Assembly: GCA_905478925.1 (NCBI GenBank)
Contig: CAJQKQ010000042.1
Span: 1-57,510, forward strand
DNA length: 57,510 nt
Origin: an uncultured Verrucomicrobiales bacterium
Lineage (GTDB): Bacteria; Verrucomicrobiota; Verrucomicrobiia; Verrucomicrobiales; Akkermansiaceae
Direction of reading: 5' to 3'
Of this stretch, positions 35,556 to 45,700 are shown one piece after another. Numbering within the stretch: position 1 is the stretch's first letter; the number at the start of each line of letters is the position of its first letter. The notes under the pieces were generated by a model. It was given only the letters and a program-made list of their open reading frames with translations, made no database searches and was not told the origin of the DNA. A program made the translations under genes and the position numbers.

Positions 35556-36497
35556 CTATTTTCCAAATTCGATTGCGGTGATCGCTTCTTCGATGAGTGA
35601 TTTCAGTTCTGCCTCATCCGGGGTCTTCGATGGCACGCCCTGTTTCGGAACTTCGAGTTTTGCGATCCATGCGGCGCCGTTGAGCAAGCAGGTGCGGAAG
35701 CTGTCGTCGGTGTGGTTGCCGTGCAGGTGCATGCCGGTGAAGCCAAAGCCGCGGCCGCCGCCGTCGGGGCGATCGTAAGCCCAAGCCATGTGCTGCGGTT
35801 TGCCCTCGGAGACCTCTTTGAACACGGTGGGGTTGCCGCCCCGCCCGGAGGTTTTCTCTCTCACCGTGCTAATTGGTGCCACAGCCGAGAGGATGGGTGT
35901 CACGCCCTTCATGTCTTTCGCGAAGCGCATGTGGTAATACCACTCGTCGCGCAGCTTGAACGGTTTCAGGCCGCGCGTGGTCGGGTGGTCGCTGAACACT
36001 TTGAACTCCGGTTCCCACCACGGGTTCACCGACCAGTCGATCTCGAAGTAGCCACCCATCCAGTTGAGGTAGTTCTTGCCCGCCTGCCCAATGTGGACCT
36101 CGACGCCAAAATGCACCGCCATGAACCCGGCACCGCGTGCGATCGCTTTGCCGATCTCGGGATCTTTGCCGGCACGCTCACCGTGGTTGAGCCCGACGAT
36201 GATCGCGTCGGCGTGCGAGAGGTCTTTCGGCCAATTGTTGGATGAATGCACGACCGCATGCACATTTGGGTAAGCCTCACGCAACGCGCGCGCCATCAAG
36301 ATGAAGCCGGCGACGAACTCGTGATTGCCACGCGGCCCGTGAGTGCCTGCATCTCCGATGAAAACGATCTTGGTGACGCTGTCGGGTGCGGATCGCTGGG
36401 CTGCGTAGTCGAAAACGTCCCGCTCGGCCGCTCCCGATGGAACCAGTCCGGCGAGTGCTAGAAGCGTCAACAGGCAGATGAATTTTGGTCGTGTCAT
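35556..36497 (-). CDS. Secreted ThuA-domain protein
   Basis: It is 313 residues from ATG at 36497. A longer frame (to 36584) overlaps the next gene and lacks a signal peptide at its start, so the internal ATG with MTRPKFICLLTLLALAGLVPSGAA is chosen. The ThuA-like (class I amidotransferase-like) fold covers most of the protein, with KIVFIGDAGTHGPRGNHEF at the start, HADAIIVGLNHGE and MAVHFGVE in the middle, and a GFGFTGMHLHGNHTDD region near the end. ThuA-like domains are found with sugar dehydrogenases and DUF1080 proteins in this group of bacteria. It follows the DUF1080 gene by 40 bp. Confidence 0.85.
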   Translation of the reverse strand: MTRPKFICLLTLLALAGLVPSGAAERDVFDYAAQRSAPDSVTKIVFIGDAGTHGPRGNHEFVAGFILMARALREAYPNVHAVVHSSNNWPKDLSHADAIIVGLNHGERAGKDPEIGKAIARGAGFMAVHFGVEVHIGQAGKNYLNWMGGYFEIDWSVNPWWEPEFKVFSDHPTTRGLKPFKLRDEWYYHMRFAKDMKGVTPILSAVAPISTVREKTSGRGGNPTVFKEVSEGKPQHMAWAYDRPDGGGRGFGFTGMHLHGNHTDDSFRTCLLNGAAWIAKLEVPKQGVPSKTPDEAELKSLIEEAITAIEFGK

Positions 36498-36537
36498 GTC
36501 CGGAGATTGGGTTATCGTAAGGATTGTTCTTCCAATC

Positions 36538-37497
36538 TTATTTTTCAACCACCCAGATATTTTGATAGACGACAGGGTTGCCATGATTTTGCAGGTAAAC
36601 AGGCCCTCCCTCCGGCCCTTCTTCCAAAGGCGAAGCGGTGGTTCTATGAGTCAGCTCAACATTGTCCTGCACAACGACACCATTAAGTGCGACGGTCATT
36701 GTTCCGTTCTTTACTTTTTTCCCATCCTTGAATTCGGCAGCCGTGAAATCAATGTCGTAGGTTTGCCAGGTTAAGGGAGGAAAGCACATGTTGAAATCCG
36801 GTGCCTTGATCGAATAAATCCCACCGGTCTCGTTAATTTTTCCCTCCAGGCCAAATGAATCAAGTATTTGGGTTTCATACCGACTCTGAACATAGATACC
36901 GGCGTTGCCGCGACCCTGTCCACGGGCAAAGGGTTTATATGGCGTCCGAAATTCCATGTGAATCTTATGAGAACCAAACAGCTGCTTACCGGTAGTGCCT
37001 GTCTGCAACAATTTGTCCTCGGTCATTTTACCATTTTTGAAAGCATCTGTGGAAGACCCATCAAAAAGCACCACCGCACCTTCTGGAGCTTTCATTCCAA
37101 GAGTTTTGCTCTTACGAACCGTGCGAGCCAGCTTGCCTTCTTTGCCGGTAATGGTGAACGCTCCATCCTTAATCATAGCGCCGCCCATGAAATTGGCGAA
37201 CGTCGTTTTGACGCCTTTCGTTTCGCCACTTGATTTGATTCTTTTGCTGTTTTCTCCCCCATCCCCGGGAAGCCCCCCTTCAAAACCAACCGCATCAAAT
37301 TTCCCGTCACCAAGCGCGATGACTTGAACTCCCATTTTCTTCCCGCCCATCATTCCTGAGTATTCACCCTGGATCGCGTAATCCGCATCCACTTTGGCGG
37401 GGTCGGTGTAAGTTACATTCTGATCAGCTGCGTTTATTTCAGCGCAAAAGATCAAACTCGTTACTGATGCGGCTAGTGTTTTAGCTATGTTTTTCAT
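36538..37497 (-). CDS. DUF1080 (3-keto-glycoside hydrolase-like) secreted protein, copy 1
   Basis: The protein has 319 residues. The signal peptide is 1-24. An N-terminal beta domain (about 30-140, with VIALGDGKFDAVGFEGGLPGDG) precedes the DUF1080 jelly roll (about 145-318, with VLFDGSS, GNAGIYVQSRYETQILDSFG and LQNHGNPVVYQNIWV). The family includes enzymes that cleave glycosides carrying a 3-keto group, so it would act on products of the neighbouring dehydrogenases (inference). By eye the gene is more A/T-rich than its neighbours, which may reflect transfer. No Shine-Dalgarno is visible. Confidence 0.85.
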   Translation of the reverse strand: MKNIAKTLAASVTSLIFCAEINAADQNVTYTDPAKVDADYAIQGEYSGMMGGKKMGVQVIALGDGKFDAVGFEGGLPGDGGENSKRIKSSGETKGVKTTFANFMGGAMIKDGAFTITGKEGKLARTVRKSKTLGMKAPEGAVVLFDGSSTDAFKNGKMTEDKLLQTGTTGKQLFGSHKIHMEFRTPYKPFARGQGRGNAGIYVQSRYETQILDSFGLEGKINETGGIYSIKAPDFNMCFPPLTWQTYDIDFTAAEFKDGKKVKNGTMTVALNGVVVQDNVELTHRTTASPLEEGPEGGPVYLQNHGNPVVYQNIWVVEK

Positions 37498-37844
37498 TGC
37501 GATAAATAGTTGGGCATAGGCCGCACCTTCTCGTCTCGATCCCTTACGCTACCATTCAAGCAGATCTTTCATGCCCAGTATGTAACGCATCGGACAAAAT
37601 CTATGCGGTTTCGGACAGAAATTCGGGTCGGCCCACCTCTGCGCTCTGCGCCCCGGATTCGGCGCCCTCAAATACCACTCATAAAAGTAATTTCCTAATG
37701 GCCATGTCTCATTTCGCCTATAAAACGCCCGATACACACAAGAAGTGAAAGTGGTGGGCAGGATTACTTCTGAACTGGAGTGCATAGGTTCTACATCCCC
37801 AACGGGGATGTAGACGACACCGCCGCCACCCGCTCTAAAGCGCG
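37498..37844. other. Intergenic region between the two DUF1080 genes
   Basis: 347 bp. No gene is supported. A 78-codon frame (37549-37785, minus) has no signal peptide, ribosome site or recognised family, and is not called. The region holds a perfect palindrome near its right end (37790-37814). The rest is plain sequence with no repeat I recognise. Confidence 0.4.
37790..37814. terminator. Palindrome downstream of DUF1080 copy 2
   Basis: TCTACATCCCC, loop AAC, then GGGGATGTAGA: an 11-bp perfect stem. It lies 30 bp past the stop of the gene at 37845 (minus). It has no following T-run, so it may be a processing or protective hairpin or a dispersed palindrome rather than a classic terminator. 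Confidence 0.4.
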
Positions 37845-38702
37845 TTAGTCCTCAAGTTCTTTGATCCAGATATTCCGAAAGCGCACCGGGTTGCCGTGAT
37901 CCTGCATCTGGATCGGCCCCTTGTCAGCGTGCTTCTTGTACTCGGAGATCGAGTGCCAGCCACGCCAGCCGGTCCCGCCCGACAACTCGAGATGATCGTG
38001 AATGACCTCGCCGTTGTGAACCACGTGGAATTTGGCGCGGCGCGTCACCTCTCCCTTCTCGTCGAAAATAGGGCGGTGGAAGGTGATATCGTAAGTCTGC
38101 CATTCGCCCGGCCCGCGTGAGGCGTTGACCAGAGGTTTGGCACGCCCGTAGAGCGCCCCGCACTGGCCATCGGGATAGGTCTCATTCTCGTAGCTGTCGA
38201 GCACCTGAATCTCATACTGACCCATGATGAAAACCCCGCTATTACCGCGCCCCTGGCCACTGCCCTTCGCCACGCTCGGAGTAGTGAACTCGATGTGCAA
38301 CTGGCAGGAGCCAAACTGGTCTACGCTTTGGATGTAGCCAGCATTTTTTACCGACTCCAGCGCACCATCGACCAATTTCCATTTGGTGGGCTTGCCATCC
38401 CTCGCCGTCCAGTTCTTCGCGGTCTCCTCGGTGCCGTCGAAGAGGATCTTCGCACCGGCGGGCGCCTTGGCGGCCTCAGCATCGTATGGCTTCGGTGTCA
38501 CCACCTTGGGTTGCGGCTGCTTCGCCGGATCGGTCTCGTGAACCTTGATGCCGTCGATGAACATATACTCGACCTTCTTGCCGTTCTCCTCACGCAGTTC
38601 CTTTACAATCTCCGGACCAGCGGCCGAAAACGAGATGGTAATACAGGTAAAAACGGCGATCGGGAGCAGTGGTGATTTCTTCATTCTCATTGTCATTTTC
38701 AT
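37845..38702 (-). CDS. DUF1080 (3-keto-glycoside hydrolase-like) secreted protein, copy 2
   Basis: The protein has 285 residues. The N-terminus has several in-frame ATGs (MKMTMRMKKS); the signal peptide is about 7-28 (PLLPIAVFTCITISFSAAG). The DUF1080 domain covers about 75-283, with ILFDGTEETAKNW, GNSGVFIMGQYEIQVLDSYEN and MQDHGNPVRFRNIWI. It lacks the extra N-terminal beta domain of copy 1; instead a short proline/lysine linker (AKQPQPKVVTPKPYD) connects it to a small N-terminal region. It is more G/C-rich than copy 1, so the two are not a recent tandem duplication. It probably cleaves oxidised glycosides in the periplasm (inference). Confidence 0.88.
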   Translation of the reverse strand: MKMTMRMKKSPLLPIAVFTCITISFSAAGPEIVKELREENGKKVEYMFIDGIKVHETDPAKQPQPKVVTPKPYDAEAAKAPAGAKILFDGTEETAKNWTARDGKPTKWKLVDGALESVKNAGYIQSVDQFGSCQLHIEFTTPSVAKGSGQGRGNSGVFIMGQYEIQVLDSYENETYPDGQCGALYGRAKPLVNASRGPGEWQTYDITFHRPIFDEKGEVTRRAKFHVVHNGEVIHDHLELSGGTGWRGWHSISEYKKHADKGPIQMQDHGNPVRFRNIWIKELED

Positions 38703-38756
38703 TGTCAGGATACTTGCTAATTTTCTCTTTCGGGGTCAACTCCGATTTCACCCGCC

Positions 38757-41700
38757 TTATTTTAAGGTCATGAGGTAAGCCATCACATCGGCCAGTTCCT
38801 GCGGCTTCAACAGCACACCCATAGGGGGCATGGGAGACACTTTGCCTTCAAAGTTTTCCGCAATGGTTGCTCCTGGATCAAGGAGACTTTGCAGGATGTA
38901 ATCCTCTTTCTTGCGGGAAGCGATCGCATCCAGAGCTGGCCCCACGACGCCACCGGCACCATCCACGACGTGGCAACGCACGCAGCTCGCGATCGGGTGC
39001 GTCAGGAAGATCTCCTTGCCCCGTTTCGCATCGCCCGCTGTGATCTCGGGTTCGTCGTTAGGGAGAGCTTCATACTCGACCGGGCGAAGACTGATGCCAT
39101 CCCACCAAGCCTTGCCCGAAACCAATCCATTGCCAAACAGAGCGCCCACTCGAACCGGTCCATCAGAGTAGGACGTGAAACGCACTTTCACCTCCGTCCA
39201 ATCCTTCGTACCCTTGACGCTTTGGGTCATAGGACGATCGGGGTGTCCGCTTATGTAGAGCTGCGCACCGCGTCCCTCGCCGGTCACGTTTTCGGTCTTG
39301 ATCCATCCCCTGAGTTCATACTCAACCTGCTTCTTCACAGGAATGTTGATGCAGAGGATGAATTCGGAGGCTTTTTCGGAGGAAACCTGAATCGATTTTT
39401 CGCCCGTATGGCTCTGATCAGATAGTCCATACTGCACTTCTCCTCCAGTTTGATAGCGTATCGTCCATCCCTCGGGCAAGTCGCCGGCGGATCCTTTACT
39501 CGATTTTTTTCCCATGAGTTCCGGCCCAAGTTTCGATGCCCCCCGCCTGATCGCACCGGCATTTTTCAAGCTTTGCCACAACCATTCGTCGTTGGCGTTG
39601 TCCTCATTGGCGATCAGTTGCATTGCAGCCCGAGTGACCGCTTCTTTGTCCGGGAACTCCGCCAACTTGTTGAAAGCGGCCAAGCGCACGATGGGATCTG
39701 TGGCCTTCACCACCGCAGTGTCGAAAAATAACTGCATCGCAGAGGCGTCATTACCGAGAGCGATAATCGCGTTCCGACAGAGCGCTGGATCTTCGCTCAG
39801 TAACGCCAACTGGTGTGTCTCCGTGTCGAGCACCCCAAGGCCTTCCAGGCTCCAAAGCGCCTGAATCGCTCCGGGGCCGCCAGCGGTGACCCGCTTTTTC
39901 AGGGCGGGCACGGCTCCGGTTTTTTCGCCATCAACCATCAGTCGCTGCGCGGTCTGCCGCCAAAACATATTATCGCTGTCCAGCGCGGCCACAAGTTGTG
40001 CATCGCTGACACCGGCCAGCGATTTGATCTCCGCCTCTGGCGCCTTGTCCCAGACCACGCGATAGATGCGCCCGTGGCCGCGGTCGCGGTTCGGGTTGAT
40101 GTGCGCATCACCTAATCCGGCCTTCGCGTCATAGCCGCCACGGGAGATGCTCGGGGTCGGGTTGTGTTGGATAATGAAGTTGTACCAATCGGCCACCCAC
40201 AGGTTTCCGTCTGGGCCGACTTCGGCAGCCACCGGCGAAAACCATTCGTCAGCGGAGGCCAGGAAGGCGAAATCGTTCTTGGCTTTGTAACCCGCGCCGT
40301 CCCGCGACAACTTGTATTTGCCTAAAAGATGGCCGGTCGGCCCACCGATAAAGACAGTCTGCTCGCGGAAAGATTCAGGGAAACCGGCCGAGGTGGCCAG
40401 CGTTTGTCCCGCGCCAGCGGTGTAGGCACCGAAGGCATCGACCTGGCGGATGTTCGGCGTGATCGGGTGGAACGAGGGATCATCCGCGATCATTTTCGAA
40501 CTCATGCCCTTCTTGCCGTCTCGATAAGTGGTGGCGCGGATACCTCCGAAGAAGCTCGGGTTGTTGTTGGCGGTGGAGCCGAAAACGTCGCCCGCCGAGT
40601 TGAAGCCCAAGCCCCAGGTATTGTTGTTGAACTGATGCAGGAACTCCAGCTTCGAGCCATCCGGTTTCATGCGAAACACACCCATTTCAAAGCTAAGATC
40701 CTCGCCACCCGCGGTGCCTTTGAAGCCGGAGTATCCGACCGATCCCCAGATCCAGTTATCAAATCCGTAGCGCAGATTCGAGGGTCCGGCGTGAGTGTCT
40801 TCGATTCCCCAACCCGTTGTCAGGACCTCGCGGACATCCGCCTTGTCATCGCCGTCCGTGTCTTTCAGGAAAAGAAAATCCGGAGCATGAGCAACGATGA
40901 TTCCGCCGCGTGAAAAGGTGATTGAGGTCGGGATGTTCAGGCCTTCGGCGAACACCGTCACCTTGTCGCACTTGCCGTCACCGTCGGTGTCCTCGAGGAT
41001 CTTGATTTTGTCGTTACCGACCCGGTCGGCCGTCATCTCGTTCGGGTAATCGACCGTCTCGGCAACCCACAGCCGGCCGCGTTCGTCCCAGGCAAGGCCG
41101 ATCGGGTTGATGATGTCCGGCTCGCTGGCGAACAACTCCAAGCGGAAGCCCACCGGTGCCTGGGTGTAGTCCATGCTGTCCTCCGCCTTGAGTGGGAACT
41201 GGTAAGGCAGCGGCTCGGGGCGGTTCTCGTAGTTGGCGATGTCGCCGCGCTTCTCATATTTGAGCGGCGCGCGGGCAGCGATGAATTTTTCATACGACTG
41301 CTTCCTCGCATCGCCCACCGACCACAAAATCCCCGCCTTGAGCAACTGGTGGAAAGCCGGCTGCTTCCAGACCCGCTCGTCGTGCCCGGACGCGGTGTAG
41401 AACACGCGGCCTTTACCTTGGGTGCGCACCCAGGTCCACGGCTCGGGTTCGGTGATGTTGTCATCCTTCTCCGCGATCTCGCGCACCATCAATACCGTGC
41501 GATCTTTCTCGTTGTGATTCTTGTGCTTGTAGGTCTCGTCCCAGGCCTCGAACGCCTCCACGCCGGCCATCGCCGGGTGCTTGGCGTCGACCACCTTGGC
41601 GGTGAAGGTGCCGGTCTTGTGGCTGGCGAAACGGCCGCCGACCAACTGGTCGAAGCCGGGCTCGTTGCCGAAGCACCAGCTCGCACAATGCACCGGCACG

Positions 41701-42047
41701 AAGCCGCCGCCGCCCTCGACGTAACCTTTCAGGTTCTTCCACTGCTGCGGGGTAATCTCCCCGTGGTTCGCATACAGCAGTACCGTGTCGAACTTGCTCA
41801 GATAATCTGCATCGCCGAGCGCCTCCTCGACGTTGGTCACGTAATCAAAGTAGATCGCATCGCGCCCCAGCGCCTTGGCCAACATCGGGTAGTACTTGTT
41901 GCTGTTGTGGTGCTCGCTCTCGTGACCGAGGAACAGCACGCGGATCGCGCCTTCCTTCGGCTCAGAAGTCGGGGCGACAGGCGCGGCGAGGACGAAAGCG
42001 CCGACGAGGGCAGCGATGACAAGGGGCAAAATACGGGATACTTTCAT
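38757..42047 (-). CDS. ThuA / PVC dehydrogenase propeller / CBM-like / heme c fusion (paralog 1)
   Basis: It is 1096 residues from ATG at 42047. The frame extends to 42104, but the signal peptide (VSRILPLVIAALVGAFVLAA) begins at this ATG, and the 57-bp lead is conserved only as leader DNA. The order is ThuA domain (about 32-270, FLGHESEHHNSNKYYPML and VPVHCASWCFG), dehydrogenase propeller (about 295-690, SEPDIINPIGLAWDERGRLW), HEAT-like helices (690-830), a carbohydrate-binding-like jelly roll (about 840-1000, KAWWDGISLRPVE), and a C-terminal heme domain with CVRCH (near 1020) and MPPMGVL. It would oxidise a sugar in the periplasm and pass electrons to the heme (family-based inference). It is the most divergent of three tandem paralogs. 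Confidence 0.87.
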   Translation of the reverse strand: MKVSRILPLVIAALVGAFVLAAPVAPTSEPKEGAIRVLFLGHESEHHNSNKYYPMLAKALGRDAIYFDYVTNVEEALGDADYLSKFDTVLLYANHGEITPQQWKNLKGYVEGGGGFVPVHCASWCFGNEPGFDQLVGGRFASHKTGTFTAKVVDAKHPAMAGVEAFEAWDETYKHKNHNEKDRTVLMVREIAEKDDNITEPEPWTWVRTQGKGRVFYTASGHDERVWKQPAFHQLLKAGILWSVGDARKQSYEKFIAARAPLKYEKRGDIANYENRPEPLPYQFPLKAEDSMDYTQAPVGFRLELFASEPDIINPIGLAWDERGRLWVAETVDYPNEMTADRVGNDKIKILEDTDGDGKCDKVTVFAEGLNIPTSITFSRGGIIVAHAPDFLFLKDTDGDDKADVREVLTTGWGIEDTHAGPSNLRYGFDNWIWGSVGYSGFKGTAGGEDLSFEMGVFRMKPDGSKLEFLHQFNNNTWGLGFNSAGDVFGSTANNNPSFFGGIRATTYRDGKKGMSSKMIADDPSFHPITPNIRQVDAFGAYTAGAGQTLATSAGFPESFREQTVFIGGPTGHLLGKYKLSRDGAGYKAKNDFAFLASADEWFSPVAAEVGPDGNLWVADWYNFIIQHNPTPSISRGGYDAKAGLGDAHINPNRDRGHGRIYRVVWDKAPEAEIKSLAGVSDAQLVAALDSDNMFWRQTAQRLMVDGEKTGAVPALKKRVTAGGPGAIQALWSLEGLGVLDTETHQLALLSEDPALCRNAIIALGNDASAMQLFFDTAVVKATDPIVRLAAFNKLAEFPDKEAVTRAAMQLIANEDNANDEWLWQSLKNAGAIRRGASKLGPELMGKKSSKGSAGDLPEGWTIRYQTGGEVQYGLSDQSHTGEKSIQVSSEKASEFILCINIPVKKQVEYELRGWIKTENVTGEGRGAQLYISGHPDRPMTQSVKGTKDWTEVKVRFTSYSDGPVRVGALFGNGLVSGKAWWDGISLRPVEYEALPNDEPEITAGDAKRGKEIFLTHPIASCVRCHVVDGAGGVVGPALDAIASRKKEDYILQSLLDPGATIAENFEGKVSPMPPMGVLLKPQELADVMAYLMTLK

Positions 42048-42142
42048 GGCTTGATGGGTCTTTGAATGATTCGTCACTCTTAGAAAGATGGCGCGACCCG
42101 TCAATCATACACCGCAAAATGCCCCGTCTTGGTGGAGTCGGG
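42048..42142. promoter_or_regulatory. Conserved 5' leader of the cytochrome paralogs
   Basis: The stretch just upstream of the ATG, including the rule TAAGAGTGACGAATCATTC (minus strand), is shared with the leaders at 46004-46060 and 49125-49160. Parts of it happen to be in frame with the gene. Conservation outside the coding sequence points to a shared leader or promoter; no -10/-35 is claimed. Confidence 0.45.
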
Positions 42143-42305
42143 CATTTTTTATGCTGAATGAGACACATTTCGCCCCCCCCTGAGACCTCGCCAAGGCAAT
42201 TGCGACCTTACCAACAGCCGACAAGTAGGCCGAAATCTAGAGCGCAAAATTCCAGTTTTCCCGGAGTGATGGGCTCCTACACAAGGGAGCATTCATTCAC
42301 AGAAG
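42143..42305. repeat. 163-bp upstream block shared with 49236-49397
   Basis: It is nearly identical to 49236-49397: about four substitutions plus one base in a C-run. It lies upstream of paralog 1; the other copy lies upstream of paralog 3. Paralog 2 shares only the first 25 bp or so. The block holds no supported gene. Confidence 0.85.
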
Positions 42306-42574
42306 ATCGCAAAGGCAGCAAAGGGGGAGAAGTCTCCGAGAAACGATGAGAGATCATCTCCCCCACTCAATTTCGTCTGCTTTCTTACCTTCTTTGAAAA
42401 CCACGATTATCCGGCTCTTCGCGCACTTTGCATCCTTCTGTAGAACCTACAGCGCCTGACTCAAATCCTTGATCCTTACCAGCCCCTATAAAAGGTGATT
42501 TTCATGCTCTTGAAGATCCAGAATCCGTTTTAATCCGTGTATACCGCCGCGCTTCACCTCTTGTGAAAAATCTG
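42306..42574. other. Intergenic DNA between cytochrome paralogs 1 and 2
   Basis: 269 bp with no gene, no strong hairpin and no repeat that I recognise. It follows the 163-bp shared block and leads to the long hairpin at 42575-42640. Confidence 0.4.
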
Positions 42575-42640
42575 CTGTAGGCAGGGCACAACAACAGCAT
42601 GGGGCTTGAGCCTCATGCTGTTGTTGCATCTCGCCTACAG
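42575..42640. repeat. 66-bp imperfect hairpin downstream of paralog 2
   Basis: The outer arms CTGTAGGC/GCCTACAG (42575-42582, 42633-42640) enclose inner arms CAACAACAGCATGGGGCT / AGCCTCATGCTGTTGTTG (42589-42606, 42609-42626; one mismatch). It lies 67 bp past the stop of the gene at 42707 (minus). It resembles a REP/MITE-type palindrome more than a terminator, because no T-run follows. Confidence 0.75.
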
Positions 42641-42706
42641 CGAGGAAGACCTAAAATTCAATTCTGTTAATTCTCTATTTCGGGGTTAACGCCGATTTCG
42701 CCCGCC

Positions 42707-45700
42707 TTACTTTAAGGTCAAGAGGTAGGCCATCACGTCAGCCAACTCTTGCGGCTTCAAGAGCACACCCATCGGCGGCATCGGCGACACCTGGCCGACG
42801 AAGCCCTCGGCGATCGCCGCTCCCGGATCGACCAGACTTTCCAAGATGTAGTCCTCTTGCTTGCGGGTCGCGATGGTGTCCAAAGGGGGACCGATAGGAC
42901 CACCGACACCGTCAACGACATGGCAGCGCGTGCAGGCGGCGATCGGGTGCGTCATGAAGATTTTCTTACCGCGCGCGACGTCGCCTTCGGCCACTTCAGG
43001 TTCCCCGCCGCCGATGATCTCATACTCGACCTTGCGCAGGCTGACGTCGTCCCACCACGCCTTGCCAGTGGATGTGCCCCAGCCGCCGAACAGGCAATTG
43101 ATGCTGATCGACTTGGCGGAGCCGGTCTCGAAGCGCATTTTGACCTGCGTCCAATCATTGGTGCCTTTTAGAGCTTTGCTGCGCGGCTTGCCAACGAGGG
43201 CGTGCAGAGACAACAGCGCGCCGTGGCCGTTACCGACCACATTCTCGGTCTTGATCCAGCCGCTGAGTTCATACTCCGAATTCCTGTCGACCTTGAGATC
43301 AAAATGGACGCTCGTGTCGGCGCCCTTGGTGGACGAAATCTCAATTGAATGCTTGCCGGTATGGGCGACGTCCGCGACCCGGTGTTTGGCCGCCCCACCA
43401 TAGGTGCGCGCCGACCATCCAGTGGGCATGTCGCTGGCTATGTTCTCGAATGAACCGTTGCCGATCAGTTCCTTGCCGAGTTTCGCCGCCCCCCTCTTCA
43501 ACGCGCCCTTACTGGTGTTGTACAGGCTCTGCGAGAGCCACTCGTCTTTGGCGTTGACCGGATCGGCGCTCAGCTTCTGCGCCGCCAGTCCGACCGTCTC
43601 CTTATCCTCAAACTCGACCATCTTGTTGAAGGCGGCGAGGCGCACGATCAGATCCGGATCCTGCACCACTGCGGTATCGAAGAACAACTGCAGCGCTGCC
43701 GCGTCGTTGCCCAACGCGGTGATCGCGTTGCGCCGCAGCGCGGGGTCTTTGCTCAACAGCGCCAACTGGTGGGTCTCCGTGTCGAGCGCAGCGAGCCCGT
43801 GCAAGCTCCACAGCGCCTGGATCGCCCCGGCACCGCCAGCCTTGATCTTCGCCTTCAATGCTGCCGTCGCGCCCTTCTTGTCGCCGTCGACCAACAATCG
43901 CTGCGCGGTCTGGCGCCAGAACAGGTTATCGCTGTCCATCGCCGCCACCAGTTGGGCGTCGCTCGCTCCGGCCAGCGATTTGATCTTCGCCTTTGGTGCC
44001 TTGTCCCAGACCACGCGGTAGATGCGCCCGTGCTTGCGGTCGCGGTTCGGGTTGATGTGCGCATTGCCCTTGCCGCCCTTCGCTTTGTAGCCGCCCCTAC
44101 CTTCGCTCGGTATCGGATTGTGCTGGATAATAAAGTTGTACCAGTCGGCCACCCACAGGTTGCCGTCAGGACCGACCTCCGCCGCCACCGGCGAGAACCA
44201 CTCGTCGGTCGAAGCCAGAAACGCATAGCCGTTCTTGGCCTTGTAGCCCGCCCCGTCTCGCGAGAGATGGTATTTTCCAAGCAGATGCCCAGTCGGCCCG
44301 CCGATGAATGCCACCTTGTCGCGGAACGACTCCGGGAAGCCCGCCGAGGTCGCCACCGTCTGGCCGGCGGCCGCGGTGTAGTTATTAAAGGCATCCACCT
44401 GGCGGATGTTGGGCGTGATCGGGTGGAACGAACTATCCGTAGCGATCATCTTCGCACTCATGCCCGTCTTGCCCTTGCCGTAAGCGGTGGCGCGAATGCC
44501 GCCGAAGAAGCTCGGATTGTTGTTGGCGGTTGAACCGAACACGTCGCCCGCCGAGTTGAATCCCAGCCCCCAAGTGTTGTTGTTGAACTGGTGCATGAAC
44601 TCGAGCGCCGATCCGTCGGGCTTCATCCGAAACACCCCGGAACCGAAACGCTTCTGCTCGCCGCCAACTTCTCCATTGAAGGCCGAGTAACCGACCGTGC
44701 CCCAGATCCAGTTGTCGAAGCCGTAGCGCAGGTTCGACGGACCGGCGTGCGTGTCGCGCGTGCCCCACCCCGTCGTCAGCACCTCGCGCACGTCCGCCTT
44801 GTCGTCGCCGTCGGTGTCCTTGAGGAACAGGAAGTCGGGAACGTGGGCGACGATGATTCCGCCACGAGAGAAAGTGATCGAGGTCGGGATATTCAGGCCT
44901 TCGGCGAACACCGTCACCTTGTCGCACTTGCCGTCACCGTCGGTGTCCTCGAGGATCTTGATTTTGTCGTTACCGACCCGGTCGGCCGTCATCTCGTTCG
45001 GGTAATCGACCGTCTCGGCAACCCACAGCCGGCCGCGTTCGTCCCAGGCAAGGCCGATCGGGTTGATGATGTCCGGCTCGCTGGCGAACAACTCCAAGCG
45101 GAAGCCCACCGGTGCCTGGGTGTAGTCCATGCTGTCCTCCGGCTTGAGCGGGAACTGGTAAGGCAGCGGCTCGGGGCGCTTCTCGTAGTTGGCGATGTCG
45201 CCGCGCTTCTCATACTTGAGCGGCGCGCGGGCAGCGATGAATTTTTCATACGACTGCTTCCTCGCATCGCCCACCGACCATAAAATCCCCGCCTTGAGCA
45301 ACTGGTGGAAAGCTGTCTGCTTCCAGACCCGCTCGTCGTGCCCCGACGCGGTGTAGAAAACGCGGCCCTTGCCTTGGGTGCGCACCCAGGTCCACGGCTC
45401 GGGTTCCGTGATATTGTCATCCTTCTCCGCAACCTCGCGCACCATCAATACCGTGCGATCTTTCTCGTTGTGGTTCTTGTGCTTGTAGGTCTCGTCCCAA
45501 GCCTCGAACGCCTCCACGCCGGCCATCGCCGGGTGCTTGCCATCGACCACCTTGGCGGTGAAGGTGCCGGTCTTGTGGCTGTCGAAGCGACCGCCGACCA
45601 GTTGATCGAAGCCAGGCTCGTTGCCGAAACACCAGCTCGCGCAATGCACCGGCACGAAGCCACCGCCGCCCTCGACGTAGCCTTTCAGGTTCTTCCACTG

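Noticed and set aside
36498..36584. Upstream start for the ThuA gene
   Set aside because: The longer frame overlaps the end of the DUF1080 gene by 47 bases and places the signal peptide inside the chain; the internal ATG fits better.
37549..37785. 78-codon minus-strand frame between the DUF1080 genes
   Set aside because: No recognised family, signal peptide or ribosome binding site. I cannot separate it from chance.
42115..42151. AAAATGCCC...GGGCATTTTTT stem in the paralog 1 leader as a terminator or attenuator
   Set aside because: In the matching leaders of paralogs 2 and 3 the left arm is lost, so the pairing is not conserved.
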